14,957 nt of DNA from positions 1 to 14,957 of the forward strand of contig JANQQY010000306.1 of the NCBI GenBank assembly GCA_028284845.1, in the 5' to 3' direction. Under the pieces are notes generated by a model, which was not told the DNA's origin, ran no database searches, and worked only from the letters and a program-made list of their open reading frames with translations. Below are positions 5,871 through 12,489 of this stretch, piece after piece. Every line of letters begins with the position of its first letter. The stretch's first letter is position 1. The stretch comes from Spirochaetales bacterium (GTDB taxonomy: Bacteria > Spirochaetota > Spirochaetia > DSM-27196 > SLST01). The position numbers were made by a program, and so were the translations under genes.

Positions 5871-7625
5871 ATGCGAGTGACGCCCGCAGTGCGCACTGCA
5901 ATCGCGACTGCGGTCCTTGTGGCGGCAAGCCTGCTCGCTGGCGGAGCCGTCCGTAGTGGGGAGTATGCCCTCCTCGATCTGCGGTTTGCTGCAGCACAGA
6001 TTCTTGAAGCGCCAGAGCCACCCTTCCCAACGGCGATCGTAACGATTACTCCTGAGTCTCAAGAACGGTTAGGTGAGACCTTCTCCGCAGAGTGGCGCAG
6101 GCGCTACCCGGCGATGATCGAGCGGCTACGAAACGTGGGCGCCACGGCGGTTGTCTGGGACGCGATCTTTGTGGCCTCCAACAGCGAGTACGATCCGGAC
6201 CTTGCGACTTCATTCGCTTCCATGCCGGTCGCCGCCGGCGAGGACCGGGTAGACAAGAACAACGAGGTAATTGCGGCCGCCCTCGCCCGGATTGGATGGA
6301 TTAATCACGTCGTCTCGGAGGACGGCACGCCCCGAAGGACCCCGGCAGACACGCCGTATCCGCCCCTAGGCTTCGTGGCCGCACAGCTCGCAGATCGGGA
6401 CGACGAGTCGCTATCCACGAGCGAACACTGGATCGATTTTACGTTCGACCCGCGGGATGCGCCGCAATTTGACATTGCGGATGTCATGCTTGCGGATGCT
6501 AATCGTCTCGCCGACGAGTTCTCCACACCAACGTCGGTGTTCACCGACCGAGTGGTGTTTGTCGGGGTCGATCTTCCGAATGAAGACCGCACACGAATCC
6601 CGGGCTCGGCGTCTGCAAGCAGCCCTGGAGTTCTCGCCCATGTGGTCGCAGCGTGGTCGTTTAGCGATGGCCGCCAGATCGTGAGACTCGACAGGTGGGC
6701 CGGACGAGGGGCAGCCATAACCCCAGCGCTTCTGGTGCTCCTGGCCGGCGGATTCGCCCGGAGCCGCCTGCGTCGCCTCACCTTGATCGCAATGCTCATT
6801 GGAGCGGCGCTCGTCCCCACGGCGCTCTTTGTGGTCTGGCGACTCTGGGTACCATACGCGGCTACGGTTGGGTTCACGATCCTCGCAGCCGCCTACGTGA
6901 CCGTGGGACAGAGGATATCGTTGGCGCGAAACTACCGAACAAGCCTTGGATTCGACCCTGCGCTGCTCGAAGAGTACAACCACTCTGTGAAGAGCCTCAC
7001 TGAAGGCGTCGAACGTGAGGCGACTGTGCTGTGCGCAGATGTCCGGAGCTACACCCAGTTCGTGACTGACAATCGGCCCGACGAAGTCCAGCGCGTCATG
7101 ACCACCTATATGGCCGCCATGGAAGAGTTGGTCGATCGCGAAGGCGGATACATCAATAAATTCGTTGGAGATGAGATCGTCGCTGTGTTTGGGTTCCCAA
7201 TGGAGGAGGCCGACGCCGAGCACCGCGCCACGAAATGCGCCCACTCGATGCTTGAGCGGCTGATCGAGCTCAACGCGGAGTGGAGCGTAGACGCGCTTCC
7301 GATTCTCGAGGGCATCGGTGTGGGAGTCGACAGCGGAGGACTCAGATTCACCAACATTGGCGGGATTCGCCGCATCCAGTTCGATATCATTGGCGGAGCC
7401 GTGAACGGTGCCAGCCGACTTCAAGGCCTCACAAAGCAGATGGCGCGACCACTCATCGTCTCGGCGGAGGTTGCGACAGCGCAGCGGGTGTATGAGGTCG
7501 AACAAGCAGATCCCCTATCGGAGTCCGAATCAACCGCGGAGCAGGATGCTTCGCTTGTCTTTATTGGCGAGGTCATGATCAGAGGGCAAGGACGAAGACG
7601 GCTCTTTGGGATCGAGGAGCATTGA
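5871..7625 (+). CDS. CHASE2-domain class III adenylate cyclase
   Basis: The product is 584 residues. An N-terminal helix (residues about 8-24) is followed by a CHASE2-like extracytoplasmic region to about residue 275 (LLDLRFAAAQIL, IVTITPESQERLG, WRRRYPAMIERLRNVGATAVVWDAIF, VVFVGVDLPNEDRTRIPG). Three hydrophobic segments then lie near 280-295, 304-326 and 328-347. The cyclase domain spans about 380-560. Metal-binding Asp390 (LCADVRSYT) and Asp434 (KFVGDEIVAVFG) are both present. Lys430 and Asp505 (QFDIIGG) occupy the adenine-selecting positions, and Asn512 and Arg516 (VNGASR) are the catalytic pair, so active cAMP synthesis is predicted. The gene sits 2 bp after the fecR-like gene and its TGA overlaps the next ATG by one base, so all three are probably one transcript. 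The sensed signal is unknown. Confidence 0.93.
   Translation: MRVTPAVRTAIATAVLVAASLLAGGAVRSGEYALLDLRFAAAQILEAPEPPFPTAIVTITPESQERLGETFSAEWRRRYPAMIERLRNVGATAVVWDAIFVASNSEYDPDLATSFASMPVAAGEDRVDKNNEVIAAALARIGWINHVVSEDGTPRRTPADTPYPPLGFVAAQLADRDDESLSTSEHWIDFTFDPRDAPQFDIADVMLADANRLADEFSTPTSVFTDRVVFVGVDLPNEDRTRIPGSASASSPGVLAHVVAAWSFSDGRQIVRLDRWAGRGAAITPALLVLLAGGFARSRLRRLTLIAMLIGAALVPTALFVVWRLWVPYAATVGFTILAAAYVTVGQRISLARNYRTSLGFDPALLEEYNHSVKSLTEGVEREATVLCADVRSYTQFVTDNRPDEVQRVMTTYMAAMEELVDREGGYINKFVGDEIVAVFGFPMEEADAEHRATKCAHSMLERLIELNAEWSVDALPILEGIGVGVDSGGLRFTNIGGIRRIQFDIIGGAVNGASRLQGLTKQMARPLIVSAEVATAQRVYEVEQADPLSESESTAEQDASLVFIGEVMIRGQGRRRLFGIEEH
7614..7619 (+). promoter_or_regulatory. Shine-Dalgarno deciding the start at 7625
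   Basis: GAGGAG lies five bases before ATG 7625 inside the end of the cyclase gene. This selects ATG 7625 over the in-frame TTG one codon upstream and creates a TGATG stop-start overlap, an arrangement typical of translational coupling. Confidence 0.75.
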
Positions 7626-10600
7626 TGAATAGAACCGTTCTCCTTCTGATGGGCGTCCTCTTTGTGATGGCACTTCGCCTTCCCGCCCAGACCGTGACCG
7701 CCGCGCCGGAACGCCTCATTGCGGACGCCATCCAGGCGGAAGACATTGAGGTCTCATCGTTTGGTAGCTACATCGCGATCTATGACGCGTCCGAGGGGAA
7801 CACCCTCAGGATGTTCGGACCGGATCTGAGCGAACTCTGGCGTCGCCGACTGCCGTTCTTCTGGGCCGGGAGTCTGGATGCAGCCTCTGTGATCGAGTTC
7901 TCCAACGATGAGACGCGCGTCTTCTTTCCGGGTGGCCGTCAGGAGAACGATGTCTGCATCTGCGACAGCCGAACCGGAGAAATCATCTCAATCCTCAGAG
8001 GGCACGAGAACGATGTGAACGTGATCGCCCTCAGCCCGGATGAGAGTCGACTTCTGACGGCGTCGTACAATGAGATCGCTCTCTGGGAACGGGCCGGGAC
8101 CGGCTACGAGCTCGTCACGATGGATGAGTTTGAACCGTCACTCAAGGCGGCGGAGTTCCTCCCGGATAACCGCCGCCTCGTCATCAGCCAAACCAGCGGT
8201 CAGACTCGATCGATTCTCCTCCTGGACAGCGCCTCCGGCACCCTCGAGACCCTCGACGAGTACTCGCTTCAAGACAACAACATCAGCCTCGACATCTACG
8301 AGATCTCTGTCTCTTCGGACGGAGAGCTGATCGCGGGAGGCTATCGTGATCGCATCTTTATCCTCGAGATCGGAGATCAATCGCTCACACTACAGCACAC
8401 CATCTCAGAGATTAGTTCCGGAAACACCTACGCCGTCAGATTTAGCCCTCAGAGCGACCGACTCGTCAGCGCCCACTTCCGCTTCCTCAACGTGTGGAAT
8501 CGCGCGGAGGGATGGGAGGAGGCGGCGGTCATTGGAACGCAGCAGCCTGCGATCAGCGACCTCGAGATCAGCGAGGACGGGACGACCATCTTCATAGCAA
8601 CGACGGCCGACGAAAACGCGGTAGCACTGCTTGCGGCCGAAGGATTACCCTCGTCTCCGCTCGGCAGAATTGCGGACGCATTCCCGAATGGTGCTCCACT
8701 CTCAGTCATACGAACGCTGACTCGCGACGGAGCGCAGTCAATCATCGAGAACGTACCGGATACCCTATTCGCCCCGCGCGACATGTTCGAAACGACGGAC
8801 GAGTACGACCGGCGCGTCGCGTCGCGGAGATCAACGCTTCTCGCCGGTGTCTACGACGCCGTTGAGGCTCACTTCAACGCGGAACGGATCTCGAACCCTG
8901 CCGCAACGCACGACCTGCTCGTCACACTCGACGCGCAGGGAAGCTACGACGTTGACCGATCGATCTACACCCTTCGTGTTCTTGGGACGGAGGCAACAGT
9001 GCAGATCGCTCGTGACGCAGCTCGATCGTTATTTCAGAATTGGGAGACATCGAGAGTACGGATTACTCGGTTCGAAAATCAAGGGAGTCCGGATTTCGCC
9101 GACTTTCGGCTCATACACCCGACAAATGCCACTTCCTACCCCATTCAGTTCCGGGTGAATCCCTTCACAGGCGAACCGACCAACATGGCGGGACGACGAG
9201 TTGCAGCCGTCAGCGTGGGCCCGCACATCACGTTACGCAACCTCCGCCTGCTCGGGATCTTTCCGGCGCTCTACCAGCGGTACGATTCAGACCTTCCCTT
9301 TGGTGAGATGTCGATCGTCAACACGGGAACCGGAATCGTGAGCGATCTCTCGGTAACGGTCTCGATCCCGGACGTGACGTCGGCTCCTCGAACGCTTGTC
9401 CTGCCATCGTCAATCTCCGCGGGTCAGGAGATCGACGTTGCGCTTCACGCGGCGATGCTTCCGGCCGTACTTGAGTCAATCGAAGGCGGACCGGCGACCG
9501 TAGAAATAGATGTATCGTACCGCCGCGGCGCCTCCCGCGTTCAGGAGACAGTCCGCCAGCAGATTCAGGTCTTGAACAGGAATGCCATTCAGTGGGCCGA
9601 TGACCGCCGCGTTGGAGCCTTTATGACGGTCGCCGACCCGGAGATTCTCGCGTTCGCCGGAGCGTCGGCGTCTACTCCGGCGATGGCTCCCACTGCGGCG
9701 ATTACGCGGAACATGCTCTACGCGCTCCACATTGTAGAGGCAATCCGTGATGCCGGTGTTCGATACGTCATCGACCCAAATTCCGCCTATCAGGAACTCT
9801 CAGAGGACGTGGGAGCCGTCGACTACCTTCGGTTCCCACGCGAAACCCTCTCCGCCTTGGCCGGAGACTGCGACGACATCAGCGTATTGGCCGCAACGCT
9901 CCTGGAGTCGGTTGGCGTGCCAACCGCGTTTATAACGACACCCGGACACATCTTCCTCGCCTTTGACACGGGCATTGGGCCGTCCGGATTGGGACGTGCT
10001 TTCGCGAATGAGTCGGCCCTCATCGAGCAAGAGGGAAGGATCTGGATGCCGCTGGAGCTGACGACCGGAGAGGGATTTGTGCGTGCGTGGCAGACGGGAG
10101 CATTGCAGTGGCGGCAGGCCGTTGATGAGGGAGTCGCCGGGTGGTTCACCGCAGAGGAGGCGTGGCGTCGGTACTCCCCGGTGGCACCCCCGCTGTCGAG
10201 CACCCTCGATGCAGTGGCCGAGTCACGCGTCACCTCGCAGGTCCTCGTTGAGCTCGATCGGTTCAGAGAGTTGGAACTCGCGCCACGGCTCTCCAAGGTG
10301 AGCGAAGAGACTCGGAACAAACCGGGGCGAGTACGCAGCAACCGATTGGGGGTACTCTACGCGACCTACGGCCTCCTTGAGGAAGCGGCGACCGCGTTCG
10401 AAGAGGCTGCGGTTGGGGAGTACGTCCCCGCCCTTGTCAACCTGGCGAATGTCTTGAGCATCAATGGTGACCATGAGACGGCTCGAGACGTGCTCGAGAG
10501 AGCACGCACAGCGGAGCCGGAGAACGCTCGTGTTCTCCTTGGACTCGCCTTTTCATATTGGGAGTCGGGCAATCAGGAGAACGCTCGCGACACCTACGCG

Positions 10601-10735
10601 GCCGCTTCCAGAATCAGCCCGACTCTCGCGCGCCGCTATCCCCTCTTTGATGCTGAGACAAACGGCACGCGGGCGACAGAAGCCGGACGCACCAGCCTCT
10701 TCACCGAGGAGTGGGCTGACGACACAGACGAGTGA
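7625..10735 (+). CDS. Secreted WD40-like propeller / transglutaminase-like / TPR protein
   Basis: The 1036-residue product begins with a Sec signal peptide (Arg3, core VLLLMGVLFVMAL, likely cleavage near LPA-QT at 21). Residues about 30-340 form a WD40-like beta-propeller, clearest in LRGHENDVNVIALSPDESRL (about 124-143), with further SPQSDRLVSAHF and SEDGTTIFIAT strands. A conserved-looking FETTDEYDRR element is at about 388. Residues about 560-650 look like an Ig/CARDB-type beta-domain (IVNTGTGIVSDLSVTVSIP). A transglutaminase-like domain follows, with Cys749 (AGDCDDIS), His775 (PGHIFLAF) and Glu811 (WMPLELT) as a plausible triad. The end (about 903-1002) holds TPRs (ALVNLANVLSINGDHETARD; LGLAFSYWESGNQENARDTY). 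It may be a protease, an amide-bond enzyme or a binding platform; the substrate is unknown. Co-translation with the cyclase suggests it feeds or relays an envelope signal. A convergent esterase gene ends 10 bp beyond it. Confidence 0.88.
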   Translation: MNRTVLLLMGVLFVMALRLPAQTVTAAPERLIADAIQAEDIEVSSFGSYIAIYDASEGNTLRMFGPDLSELWRRRLPFFWAGSLDAASVIEFSNDETRVFFPGGRQENDVCICDSRTGEIISILRGHENDVNVIALSPDESRLLTASYNEIALWERAGTGYELVTMDEFEPSLKAAEFLPDNRRLVISQTSGQTRSILLLDSASGTLETLDEYSLQDNNISLDIYEISVSSDGELIAGGYRDRIFILEIGDQSLTLQHTISEISSGNTYAVRFSPQSDRLVSAHFRFLNVWNRAEGWEEAAVIGTQQPAISDLEISEDGTTIFIATTADENAVALLAAEGLPSSPLGRIADAFPNGAPLSVIRTLTRDGAQSIIENVPDTLFAPRDMFETTDEYDRRVASRRSTLLAGVYDAVEAHFNAERISNPAATHDLLVTLDAQGSYDVDRSIYTLRVLGTEATVQIARDAARSLFQNWETSRVRITRFENQGSPDFADFRLIHPTNATSYPIQFRVNPFTGEPTNMAGRRVAAVSVGPHITLRNLRLLGIFPALYQRYDSDLPFGEMSIVNTGTGIVSDLSVTVSIPDVTSAPRTLVLPSSISAGQEIDVALHAAMLPAVLESIEGGPATVEIDVSYRRGASRVQETVRQQIQVLNRNAIQWADDRRVGAFMTVADPEILAFAGASASTPAMAPTAAITRNMLYALHIVEAIRDAGVRYVIDPNSAYQELSEDVGAVDYLRFPRETLSALAGDCDDISVLAATLLESVGVPTAFITTPGHIFLAFDTGIGPSGLGRAFANESALIEQEGRIWMPLELTTGEGFVRAWQTGALQWRQAVDEGVAGWFTAEEAWRRYSPVAPPLSSTLDAVAESRVTSQVLVELDRFRELELAPRLSKVSEETRNKPGRVRSNRLGVLYATYGLLEEAATAFEEAAVGEYVPALVNLANVLSINGDHETARDVLERARTAEPENARVLLGLAFSYWESGNQENARDTYAAASRISPTLARRYPLFDAETNGTRATEAGRTSLFTEEWADDTDE

Positions 10736-10739
10736 CCGA

Positions 10740-10764
10740 GGGAGCTTAGGCGATCCTGGCTCCC
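10740..10764. terminator. Hairpin between convergent genes (weak bidirectional terminator candidate)
   Basis: GGGAGC (10740-10745) pairs with GCTCCC (10759-10764), and an inner AGG/CCT pairing closes a CGAT loop. It lies just after the large operon's stop and overlaps the end of the convergent esterase gene, where a shared terminator would be expected. Neither side has a T-run, so intrinsic termination is unproven. Confidence 0.3.
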
Positions 10765-11393
10765 AGCCACTCAACAATGGGCGGCAGCTCATCCGGCCCC
10801 AGGCCGTGCCCGGCCTCCTGCCAGCGCACAGTCACATCGGCACCCGATGACTCGAGAAGCTCGAGGAGGCGATCGGTAGATGCGCGGGGGATCATGGTAT
10901 CCCTCGTCCCGGAAGCGACATAGACCGGCTTGCGTGTGAGCTCGGGCATGGCTTCAGGCTCAAGAGGAAGCATCGGTCGGAGCAGCACAGCGCCGGCAAA
11001 GATGTCCGGATGCAGGAGCAGCATGGCGGCCGCCATGTTCGCCCCATTTGAGAATCCGACCGCCCAGATTCCACTCGGATTCACCTCATGCGCCTGCGCG
11101 GCCGCCGGCACAAACTCAGAGAGCTCGGCCGCCCGTTTGACGATGTCTTCTTCATCCAGGACGCCCGGACCAAACCGAGCGAACCATCGATTCACTGATC
11201 CCTCAGGCGATCGTCCTCGCGCACTGATGATAGAAGCATCCGGGGCAAGATGCGATCCGAGTCCGAGCAAATCGTACTCGTCTGCGCCCGTGCCGTGGAG
11301 AAGGAACAAACTCTGCTCCTTTGAGCCGGGGACGTGAACGTACGAGAAACCCCGAAGCTCCGCGGTCGTCACATCGTTTGCAGATGCACTCAT
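10746..11393 (-). CDS. Serine esterase, alpha/beta hydrolase (MhqD-like phospholipase/carboxylesterase)
   Basis: The product is 215 residues, typical for the small phospholipase/carboxylesterase family. The oxyanion-side motif LLHGTGADE (32-40) is followed by SARGRSPEG. The nucleophile elbow GFSNGANMA holds Ser115, the acid is Asp165 (SGTRDTMIP), and the base is His196 (EAGHGLG). No signal peptide is present, so it should be cytosolic. Its ATG overlaps the stop of the upstream dioxygenase as ATGA (11390-11393), so the two are translationally coupled. In Bacillus subtilis the mhqED operon has the same dioxygenase-plus-esterase arrangement and responds to methylhydroquinone and other quinones. 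By analogy this enzyme may hydrolyse ring-cleavage or quinone-derived esters, although the true substrate of the family is not firmly established. Generic carboxylesterase activity is the fallback reading. Confidence 0.9.
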   Translation of the reverse strand: MSASANDVTTAELRGFSYVHVPGSKEQSLFLLHGTGADEYDLLGLGSHLAPDASIISARGRSPEGSVNRWFARFGPGVLDEEDIVKRAAELSEFVPAAAQAHEVNPSGIWAVGFSNGANMAAAMLLLHPDIFAGAVLLRPMLPLEPEAMPELTRKPVYVASGTRDTMIPRASTDRLLELLESSGADVTVRWQEAGHGLGPDELPPIVEWLGARIA

Positions 11394-12367
11394 GCGACAC
11401 CCCCTGCATTGCGCTCAGCCACTGCGGCGTAGGTGAGAGTGGGGAGGACGTTCTCAATCGCCTCTCGCTGACCCTCATACCAGGGCGGCAGGACAAGCGT
11501 CTCACCCAAGTGCGCCGCATCCTCGTCTACCGCAAATCCCGGCCCATCAGTTGCAATCTCGACCAATGCGCCGGACGGCTCACGGGTGTAGACCGACTTG
11601 AACCAGAAGCGGTCGATGATCTGCGTGGGGTGGCCACCGGAGGTGAGTATCTGCTCGCGCACCTCAAGCTCATGCGGCTCGTCATCAACCCTGAATGCGA
11701 CATGATGCACAGAACCCACGCCCCATTTGCCGTTGGTCACCTCAGGGTCTACGCGGAGATCAACCCGCTGACCGCCCGCGCCCTCGCCAACCGTGAACCG
11801 GCGCCACTCACCCTCACGTGAGCTCTCCTCAAACCCGTAGGCATTCGCAAGAAAGGCGGCCGTTGGAGCCGGATCCCGAACGACGATCCGCACACTGCTC
11901 AGGTTCTGAATCTGGAACTCGGCGGGCACGCCGGACTCCAACCACGGCGTGAAGCCCTGCCCCTCGTAGACGGTCGTCTCCACCAACGCCAGTGCCATTC
12001 CGTGCGGGTCCTCGAACGGAAGCACGGCCTCCCCGAACCGTGTTTCACGTGGTGAGAACTGAACTCCGTGCTCTTCGAGTCGAGACTCCCAGAAGTCGAG
12101 CGATCCATCCGGCACTGTGAAGGCGACCTCACCCCAGACACCGGCCCCACGCGAACCCGGCCCCATGCTTGGCCACGGAAAGAAGGTGAGATCGGTACCC
12201 GGATGCCCTTCACCATCTGCAAAAAAGAGATGATAGGTGTCCGGCACATCCTGGTTGATAGATTTCTTGACCATTCGAAGGCCAAGGACGCCAACGTAGA
12301 AATCAAGATTCTCCTGCGGATCACCAGCGATCGCGGTGATGTGATGTATGCCTGTGACGTTCTTCAT
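11390..12367 (-). CDS. Ring-cleaving dioxygenase-like VOC (glyoxalase fold) protein, MhqE/MhqO-like
   Basis: The 325-residue product has two VOC modules. The first begins GIHHITAIAGDPQENLDFY (His8/His9), and the second holds SVHHVAFRVDD (His221/His222) and ALVEIATDGPGF (Glu270), giving the His-His-Glu metal site of extradiol dioxygenases. The tail LVLPPWYEGQREAIENVLP is typical of the MhqO/MhqE (YkcA-like) group implicated in resistance to quinones and hydroquinones. It should be cytosolic. GGAGG at 12374-12378, five bases before the ATG, supports this start. Its stop overlaps the esterase start by 4 bp, and the upstream flavoprotein gene is co-oriented 122 bp away. The three may therefore share a transcript or regulator, although a separate promoter in the gap is possible. 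Substrate assignment is inference from family and context. Confidence 0.91.
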   Translation of the reverse strand: MKNVTGIHHITAIAGDPQENLDFYVGVLGLRMVKKSINQDVPDTYHLFFADGEGHPGTDLTFFPWPSMGPGSRGAGVWGEVAFTVPDGSLDFWESRLEEHGVQFSPRETRFGEAVLPFEDPHGMALALVETTVYEGQGFTPWLESGVPAEFQIQNLSSVRIVVRDPAPTAAFLANAYGFEESSREGEWRRFTVGEGAGGQRVDLRVDPEVTNGKWGVGSVHHVAFRVDDEPHELEVREQILTSGGHPTQIIDRFWFKSVYTREPSGALVEIATDGPGFAVDEDAAHLGETLVLPPWYEGQREAIENVLPTLTYAAVAERNAGGVA

Positions 12368-12385
12368 ACGAACCTCCGTTCTCTG

Positions 12386-12403
12386 CGCAGAAGGTCCGTG
12401 ACC
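12386..12403 (+). repeat. Direct repeat copy 1 upstream of the dioxygenase gene
   Basis: GCGCAGA-AGGT-CCGTGAC here recurs at 12456-12471 as GCGCAGA-TG-CCGTGAC, so two identical 7-mers are kept with spacers of four and two bases. It lies in the 122-bp gap between the flavoprotein and dioxygenase genes. Copy 1 contains the end of the 10-bp palindrome TCTGCGCAGA (12383-12392). It could be a paired regulatory site or a small chance duplication. Confidence 0.4.
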
Positions 12404-12455
12404 TGATTGATTCGGTCAACAAAGGCATCGCTGATGTCGGAAAAGTGAAGATTTC

Positions 12456-12471
12456 GCGCAGATGCCGTGAC
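12456..12471 (+). repeat. Direct repeat copy 2 upstream of the dioxygenase gene
   Basis: This is the second copy of the gapped repeat described at 12386-12403, 70 bp away centre to centre within about two bases. It overlaps the hairpin that follows the flavoprotein gene, so that hairpin may explain its conserved CCGTGAC half. Confidence 0.35.
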
Positions 12472-12484
12472 AATGGCTCACGGC
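12464..12484 (-). terminator. Hairpin just after the flavoprotein gene (weak terminator candidate)
   Basis: GCCGTGA (12464-12470) and TCACGGC (12478-12484) form a perfect 7-bp stem with a 7-base loop, beginning 5 bp after the flavoprotein stop codon. On the minus strand the following bases are ATCTGCGCG, so there is no U-tract. It might attenuate rather than terminate read-through into the dioxygenase gene. The rest of the 12368-12489 gap shows no clear promoter. Confidence 0.3.
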
Positions 12485-12489
12485 TACGT

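Noticed and set aside
6411..7505. Long open frame (364 codons) on the minus strand inside the cyclase gene
   Set aside because: It is antisense to a clearly conserved CHASE2/cyclase protein and its translation shows no recognisable domain. High GC makes such shadow frames common.
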